From contig WGMT01000018.1 in assembly GCA_016124945.1 (NCBI GenBank), forward strand, positions 1 through 47,188: 47,188 nucleotides of DNA, written 5' to 3'. The notes below the pieces were generated by a model that made no database searches, had not been told where the DNA came from, and worked only from the letters and a program-made list of their open reading frames with translations. Origin of the DNA: a bacterium. GTDB taxonomy: Bacteria > Chloroflexota > Anaerolineae > Caldilineales > Caldilineaceae. Below, piece by piece: positions 42,900 through 47,188 of the stretch. Both the position numbers and the translations under genes were made by a program. The stretch's first letter is position 1, and each line of letters begins with the position of its first letter.

Positions 42900-45472
42900 T
42901 CCATCCTCACCGCGTCCGCCGGCTCAATCCGTCCCATGCGCCAGGCGGGGTAGAGGCCCGCGAGGAGGGCGGCGGTTAGGGCGACGGCGAAGGCTTGGAT
43001 GAATTCACCGGGCTGGAGTTGCATGGTCAGCGTCCAGCCGAACGAGCGTAGATTGATGATGTAAATCAGCACCAGCGCCAGGATGTAGCCGGTGGGTAGT
43101 GCCACGAGACCGGCAGCGCCGCCAATCAGGCCGGTCTCCAGCAGCGTCAGCCGCCACAGTTGGCGACGGGTCATGCCGCTGGCGCGCAGGACGCCGATCT
43201 CGCGCATCCGCTCCAACTGCATGCTCATCAACGTAGACAGAATGCCGATGAAGGCCACCAGCGTCGCCAGCACCTGCAACGCCACCGTGATGGCAAAGGT
43301 GCGGTCGAAGACGTCCAATGCTGTCTGGCGGGTGCCCCGGTTCGAGCGGATCAGCAGTTCGGCTTGCCCGGCGAAGGCGCTGCGCAACTCGGCCACCTTC
43401 TCGTCCACGTCCACGCCTGGGGAGACGAAGAGCGCAATCGCCGAAATCCCCGCGTCCTCCCAAAAGCTGCGGTAGACAGGATCGGCCATGAGCAGGCCCG
43501 GCTGCACGTCGAAATCGTAGGCCACGCCCGCAATGGGGAACGACGTCGCACCCTGGTCGGTGAAGATCGTCAGATCGTCGCCCACGCCGATGTCATAGCG
43601 ATTGGCCATCGGCTCGTTGATCACCACGCCGCCCGCTTCCACCGCCGCCCAAGTCGCCTGCCAATCGCCCACGGCAGACTTGTAGCGCCTGTCCTCGCCG
43701 GCCAGATCACTGCTCAACGCCACCACGCCAATTTCCACGTCTGCGCCGTTCACCTGCGCCGTGACAGCCACCTCGCGGCTGGTTGAGTAGCGGTCCACGC
43801 CAGGGAAGTCGAGCAGCAGATCGGCTACCGACGCGTCCAGATCATTGCTTACCCGGTTCGCGCCCAGCAGCGGCGGCGACACAAAAATGTCGGCCTGAAG
43901 CACGTCGTCGAGCCACTGTTCCACCGTGAGGCGGAAGCTGCCGATCATGACACCCACGCCGATGATCACGCTGACCGCCACCATCAACGCCGCAATCGCC
44001 ACCGACGTGCGCGACAGCGAGCGCACAATGTCGCGCGGGGCCATGCGCACCAGGATCCCCAACCGTTGCCCCAACAGCCGTTGCAGCCCGTCCATAAAGA
44101 CGAGGGTGATCCCCGGTGTGAGTAGCGCAATGCCGATGATGATGGCAAAAAGCCCAATGAAGGTGATGATCAAATTCCACTCGGGGATGAGCAGCAGCGC
44201 GCCAACGATGAAGACGATCACGCCTGCACCGCTTACCCACGGCAGCGCGCCGCGCACCTTCTCTTCGACATCGGAGCGTTTGAGCGCGCCGGCAGGGGGG
44301 ACGCTCGTCGCTTCGTAAGCAGGCACAATGGCCGCCACCAATGCCGCCGCCAACCCGCTGAGGACACCCTTGACCAGCGTCCACACGGGGATGTCGATGT
44401 CGCGCACCGCCACCACAAAGAACAGATCGTTGACGGTCTGTGTCACCGCCTGCACCGCCCCCCGCCCCAGGACGATCCCCAGTGCCAGCCCGGCCAACGT
44501 GCCAAGGAAGCCCAACAGCATTGACTCCACCAGGATCATGCTGAAGATTTCGCGGCGTGTCATGCCCAGCGCCCGCAACGTGCCAATGACAGGCCGCCGC
44601 TGGATCACGCTAAAGGTGACGGTGTTGTAGATCAGGAACATGCCCACCACCAGCGCCAGCAAGCTCAGCGCCGTCAGGTTGAGGCGGAAGGCGGCGGTCA
44701 TCTCATCTACCGTGCCGCTGCGCGCTTCCGGACGCACAATGCGCGCACTTGGCGGCAGGATCGCTTCAATCGCCGCCAACGTGGCGGGGTCGTCTTCGGC
44801 AACGATGAGATCGATGCGATCCAGGCGGCCCACCTTGCCCAGCACCTCTTGCGCTGTGGCAATGTCGGCGATCAGCAGGCCGTCCAATGCGCGGCGGCTC
44901 AGGTCGTCCGACGGATCGAGCAGGCCGATGATGGTCAGATTCACCGATTCGGTGCCTGAACGGATCGTCACTGTATCTCCGGGCGAGAGTGCGTAGCGTG
45001 CCGCCACTTCGGCGCTGAGCAGGATCGTGTTCGGTTGTGCGATCAACATACTCAGGTCACCGTTGCTGTTGACGGCTGGGTTCTGACCCAGATAACTGCG
45101 GAAGGGCCCCTCGGCGAAGGCGTCCACCCCGAGTAAGCGCATGGGCTGTGCATCCAGCGCGGGGACGGAGACGTACGCTTCCACCACCGGCGCGCTAAGA
45201 CGGTAGCCCAGATCGCGGCGCAAGGAGGTGTAGAGATCTTCGTCGAGTCCGCTGGGGCCGCCCACGATCTGGTGCGTCGCCTTGCCGGTGACGGTCTCTG
45301 TCCCCAGTTCAAAGGCGCGCCCGGCTGAACCGTTGGCGAGATCGATGGCCACAATCATGGCCACGCCAATCGCCACACCCACCACCAAAAAAATCGATTG
45401 TAAAGGACGTCGCCACGCATGTCGCCAGGCGAGGCGGAGTTGGGTGAGGAAGGAACGAAGACTGATTGTCAT
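42896..45472 (-). CDS. FtsX-like/MacB-type ABC exporter permease
   Basis: From ATG 45472 the protein has 858 residues and a duplicated layout: an N-terminal membrane anchor ('[21 protein letters not shown]'), a large extracytoplasmic MacB_PCD-like domain and an FtsX domain ('[19 protein letters not shown]'), then a second unit ending '[26 protein letters not shown]'. Such permeases pair with LolD-type ATPases to move lipoproteins, peptides or lipids out through a mechanotransmission mechanism. The ATPase gene lies upstream on the same strand. The stop codon falls within a repeat arm. Confidence 0.88.
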   Translation of the reverse strand: MTISLRSFLTQLRLAWRHAWRRPLQSIFLVVGVAIGVAMIVAIDLANGSAGRAFELGTETVTGKATHQIVGGPSGLDEDLYTSLRRDLGYRLSAPVVEAYVSVPALDAQPMRLLGVDAFAEGPFRSYLGQNPAVNSNGDLSMLIAQPNTILLSAEVAARYALSPGDTVTIRSGTESVNLTIIGLLDPSDDLSRRALDGLLIADIATAQEVLGKVGRLDRIDLIVAEDDPATLAAIEAILPPSARIVRPEARSGTVDEMTAAFRLNLTALSLLALVVGMFLIYNTVTFSVIQRRPVIGTLRALGMTRREIFSMILVESMLLGFLGTLAGLALGIVLGRGAVQAVTQTVNDLFFVVAVRDIDIPVWTLVKGVLSGLAAALVAAIVPAYEATSVPPAGALKRSDVEEKVRGALPWVSGAGVIVFIVGALLLIPEWNLIITFIGLFAIIIGIALLTPGITLVFMDGLQRLLGQRLGILVRMAPRDIVRSLSRTSVAIAALMVAVSVIIGVGVMIGSFRLTVEQWLDDVLQADIFVSPPLLGANRVSNDLDASVADLLLDFPGVDRYSTSREVAVTAQVNGADVEIGVVALSSDLAGEDRRYKSAVGDWQATWAAVEAGGVVINEPMANRYDIGVGDDLTIFTDQGATSFPIAGVAYDFDVQPGLLMADPVYRSFWEDAGISAIALFVSPGVDVDEKVAELRSAFAGQAELLIRSNRGTRQTALDVFDRTFAITVALQVLATLVAFIGILSTLMSMQLERMREIGVLRASGMTRRQLWRLTLLETGLIGGAAGLVALPTGYILALVLIYIINLRSFGWTLTMQLQPGEFIQAFAVALTAALLAGLYPAWRMGRIEPADAVRME

Positions 45473-45499
45473 GTGTGTTGTTTTTCTTTCGGGAGTTAT

Positions 45500-45725
45500 G
45501 ACAAGGTGAGGGGGTGACAAGGTGATGTTGTTGGCAAACCCAATGTGACAAGGAAATGGTCTCGAAAACCACGTTCTGCGGTTGATAACCGCAGCTACGA
45601 TAGACGCGAGATCTGCCTATGTCGTAGGTCATGCTACCAGCGTGACGGGCGTGCTAAACAACCAAACTCTCCAATGGAGAGATCACCTTGTCACCCCCTC
45701 ACCTTGTCACCTTGTCACCTTGTCG
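45500..45725. repeat. Paired-arm short-word hairpin between ATPase and permease genes
   Basis: The left arm 45500-45526 (GACAAGGTGAGGGGGTGACA...) is perfectly complementary to 45682-45708, and extra CACCTTGT units continue to 45725, beside the ATPase stop (45731). The 155-base interior holds another palindrome, CTGCGGTT-GAT-AACCGCAG (45576-45594), and GTCTCG/CGCGAGAT-like pairing. The element sits in what should be an operon spacer. The CACCTTGT words are shared with 12236-12274. Confidence 0.8.
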
Positions 45726-45730
45726 CTTCT

Positions 45731-46492
45731 TCACGCCCTATGCGACACCAACTTGCCCTGCTCAAGGTACAACACCTGATCCGCGTACTGTGCAATGTCG
45801 GGATCGTGGGTGGCCATGATCAGGGTTTTGCCGGCGGTGCGGCTCAGTTCGAGCAGCAGATCGAGGACGGTGCCGCCGGTGCCTTCGTCGAGGTTGCCGG
45901 TGGGCTCGTCGGCGAGGACGAGCGCCGGATCATGGACAAGGGCGCGGGCAATGGCGACACGCTGCTGTTCGCCGCCGCTCAGTTTGTCGGGATAGCTGCC
46001 CAGGCGATCACCCAGGCCGACACGGGCCAGCAGATCGGCGGCGCGGCGGTGTCCTTTGCGGTCGCCGCCGGCCAGTTCAATGGGCAGGCTCACATTTTCC
46101 AGCACCGTCAACGTGGGGATCAAGTTGAAGAACTGAAAGACGATGCCGATGTTGCGCCGTCGAAAGAGCGTGCGTTCGTGGTCGCTCAGGCCGGTGAGAT
46201 CGACGTCGGCGTCCTTGTCGCGGATCAGCACCTGTCCGCGTGTCGGCTGGTCGATCCCCGAAATCAGATTCAGCAGCGTACTCTTGCCGCTGCCCGACTT
46301 GCCGAAAAGACACGAAAATTGTCCTTCGGGAAAGCGCCAGTCAATCGACGCCAACACCTCGTGTTCCTGCCCGGCTTCCCGGTATGATTTGCTCAGCCCG
46401 CGCAACTGCACCAGCGTTTGCGACTCTGCCGCCACGCCGTTGCGTCTCTCCCCGGTCGTTGCCCCAACCACATCTGCTTTTTGCATCGTCAT
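45731..46492 (-). CDS. LolD/MacB-type ABC transporter ATP-binding protein
   Basis: A 253-residue ATPase with Walker A GKSGSGKS at 64-71, Q-loop Q120 ('[18 protein letters not shown]'), signature LSGGEQQ at 171-177 and Walker B '[12 protein letters not shown]' from 191. The 'FFNLIPTLT' and 'EPTGNLD' segments are typical of LolD/MacB/FtsE-type exporters. It partners the permease at 42896. A start at 46492 or two codons later is equally plausible. The spacer to the permease is occupied by the hairpin at 45500-45725. Confidence 0.92.
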   Translation of the reverse strand: MTMQKADVVGATTGERRNGVAAESQTLVQLRGLSKSYREAGQEHEVLASIDWRFPEGQFSCLFGKSGSGKSTLLNLISGIDQPTRGQVLIRDKDADVDLTGLSDHERTLFRRRNIGIVFQFFNLIPTLTVLENVSLPIELAGGDRKGHRRAADLLARVGLGDRLGSYPDKLSGGEQQRVAIARALVHDPALVLADEPTGNLDEGTGGTVLDLLLELSRTAGKTLIMATHDPDIAQYADQVLYLEQGKLVSHRA

Positions 46493-46507
46493 TCTGCTTT
46501 CTTCAAA

Positions 46508-46530
46508 TCCTAAAAATCCGTGTCATCTGT
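46508..46530 (+). repeat. Short-word repeat (ATCCGTGTCATCTGTGGA), single arm
   Basis: This string repeats, with one change, the right arm at 4513-4529. It lies in the leader just upstream of the ATPase gene, and no facing arm is seen. Confidence 0.5.
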
Positions 46531-46630
46531 GGATTACATCTTTTTGTTTGAGAAAATCTGAACAAGTGGAAGTACTATAGCTTGCCTGCATAGGGATCTC
46601 TGTTGGGTTGATGCCAAAGCGGGGGACGGA

Positions 46631-47005
46631 TTAGCCGCCAAACGCGCCGCTGGCGAAGAAATCGTAGACGAGGATGAAGGCGAAAACGAGGAAAGCCACC
46701 AGCCGAAAACGGATCTCCCACAGCGTCATCTTCAGCAGGCGATCTTTGTTGGGGATGCGCAGCACCACCGACTCTAACTTGCGCATGCGCTGTTCGGGAT
46801 CGTGAATCGCCGCCAATTCCGACGCGGCATAGCGTGTGGCCCGGCCAATTGCGGCCTGCAACGTAATGTAGAAGCCCCACCCGTCCCCGCGCACCACGCG
46901 GCGCAGAAAGACGTCACCGTCCGCGCGCAGCAGTTGATCGTCCTTGATCGAACCATAAACCACGAAAATGCTAACCAGCAGACCGATGGGGTACCAGAGA
47001 TTCAA
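46631..47005 (-). CDS. Small two-segment membrane protein, unknown function
   Basis: A TTG start at 47005 is preferred: an ACGGAG ribosome site lies six bases upstream. An ATG at 47038 would translate the upstream direct repeat. The 124-residue product has a hydrophobic segment near the N-terminus ('YPIGLLVSIFVVYGS') and one near the C-terminus ('LVAFLVFAFILVYDFFASG'), with a charged middle ('GDVFLRRVVRGDGWGFYITLQ'). I recognise no family. Confidence 0.65.
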   Translation of the reverse strand: MNLWYPIGLLVSIFVVYGSIKDDQLLRADGDVFLRRVVRGDGWGFYITLQAAIGRATRYAASELAAIHDPEQRMRKLESVVLRIPNKDRLLKMTLWEIRFRLVAFLVFAFILVYDFFASGAFGG

Positions 47006-47014
47006 GAGATGCTC

Positions 47015-47048
47015 CGTAATGCATAATTCGTAATGCATAATTCGTAAG
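47015..47048. repeat. Direct repeat of a 14-base unit (TAATGCATAATTCG)
   Basis: Two full copies and a partial third of a unit containing the palindrome ATGCAT lie between the small membrane protein and the transposase remnant. The unit can be read as two degenerate heptamers and so fits the general intergenic repeat style. Confidence 0.6.
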
Positions 47049-47051
47049 TAA

Positions 47052-47188
47052 CTATACAGGTGTGTAGTCTGGCTCAATGAGTTGACCGGAGAAAATAGAG
47101 TTGAGACCAGACCAGATGTCCCGCTGCTGCTTGCGCAAGCAAGAGATGTAGGAACGGATGGTGCAGAAATCATTGGCGCCCTGTGTGC
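47052..47188 (-). pseudogene. C-terminal end of a transposase (IS66-like), cut by the window edge
   Basis: Reading on the minus strand, an open frame runs from the edge to a TAG at 47052-47054. Its residues 'GANDFCTIRSYISCLRKQQ' and 'SGLNSIFSGQLIEPD' match the C-terminal pattern of IS66-type transposases ('G...F..IRSYIS.LRKQ...aL...FsGQ'). The family call is by pattern only. Whether the element is intact beyond the window cannot be seen. Confidence 0.55.

Noticed and set aside
1..47188. tRNA or rRNA genes
   Set aside because: No spacer showed a cloverleaf-compatible T-loop and acceptor arrangement or conserved rRNA segments on reading. A covariance scan was not possible here.

Overview
The window looks like chromosomal DNA of a heterotrophic Chloroflexota bacterium, most likely of the Anaerolineae/Caldilineae type. 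This is inferred from the large SBP_bac_5 lipoproteins with a '[11 protein letters not shown]'-type segment after the lipobox, the DUF4058 and DUF1638 genes, the CsbD/DUF1328 pair, the moderately high GC with frequent GTG/TTG starts, and the abundance of short-word intergenic repeats. No rRNA, tRNA or CRISPR array was seen. About 40 genes or gene remnants are supported.

Layout: (1) 0.1-9.7 kb: two xylose-isomerase-like TIM-barrel proteins, a D-2-hydroxyacid dehydrogenase homologue, an SRPBCC membrane protein, a short-chain dehydrogenase, an exported PA14 protein, an M20 dipeptidase and an aminotransferase. (2) 9.9-15.3 kb: an MFS transporter, a group II truncated globin, a decayed esterase, a histidine-rich zinc-binding lipoprotein behind a Fur/Zur-type palindrome, two small stress proteins and an exported hypothetical. 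(3) 15.3-29.4 kb: kduD and a LacI regulator, then an Opp/Dpp-type ABC transporter operon with two tandem substrate-binding proteins, two permeases, two ATPases, a small membrane protein and a third substrate-binding protein. (4) 29.7-33.8 kb: an amidohydrolase, a DUF4058 protein, an oligogalacturonate-lyase-like (PL22) protein and a DUF1638 protein. (5) 33.8-38.3 kb: a more AT-rich stretch with a large PAS histidine kinase and a lipoprotein. (6) 38.4-42.8 kb: a GH4 glycosidase, a VapBC-like toxin-antitoxin pair, an MDR dehydrogenase and a galactonate-dehydratase-like enolase-superfamily enzyme. (7) 42.9-47.2 kb: a LolD/FtsX-type exporter, a small membrane protein and the C-terminus of a transposase.

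The metabolic genes fit together as uptake and breakdown of plant cell-wall (pectin or uronate) oligosaccharides: the ABC transporter would import oligomers, the PL22-like lyase and GH4 enzyme would cleave them, KduD and the dehydratase/dehydrogenase/isomerase set would feed the products into central metabolism, and the LacI protein would provide local control. This is inference from gene families and neighbourhood.

The most unusual structure is outside the genes. At least a dozen spacers are filled by degenerate tandem words of about 7-8 bases (some longer units), often arranged as two facing arms that would fold into a long hairpin. The words differ between loci but recur in families across the window, and the arms repeatedly begin at, or contain, the stop codon of the adjacent gene. 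They resemble the heptanucleotide STRR repeats known from cyanobacteria, but here they are organised as paired arms anchored at gene ends.
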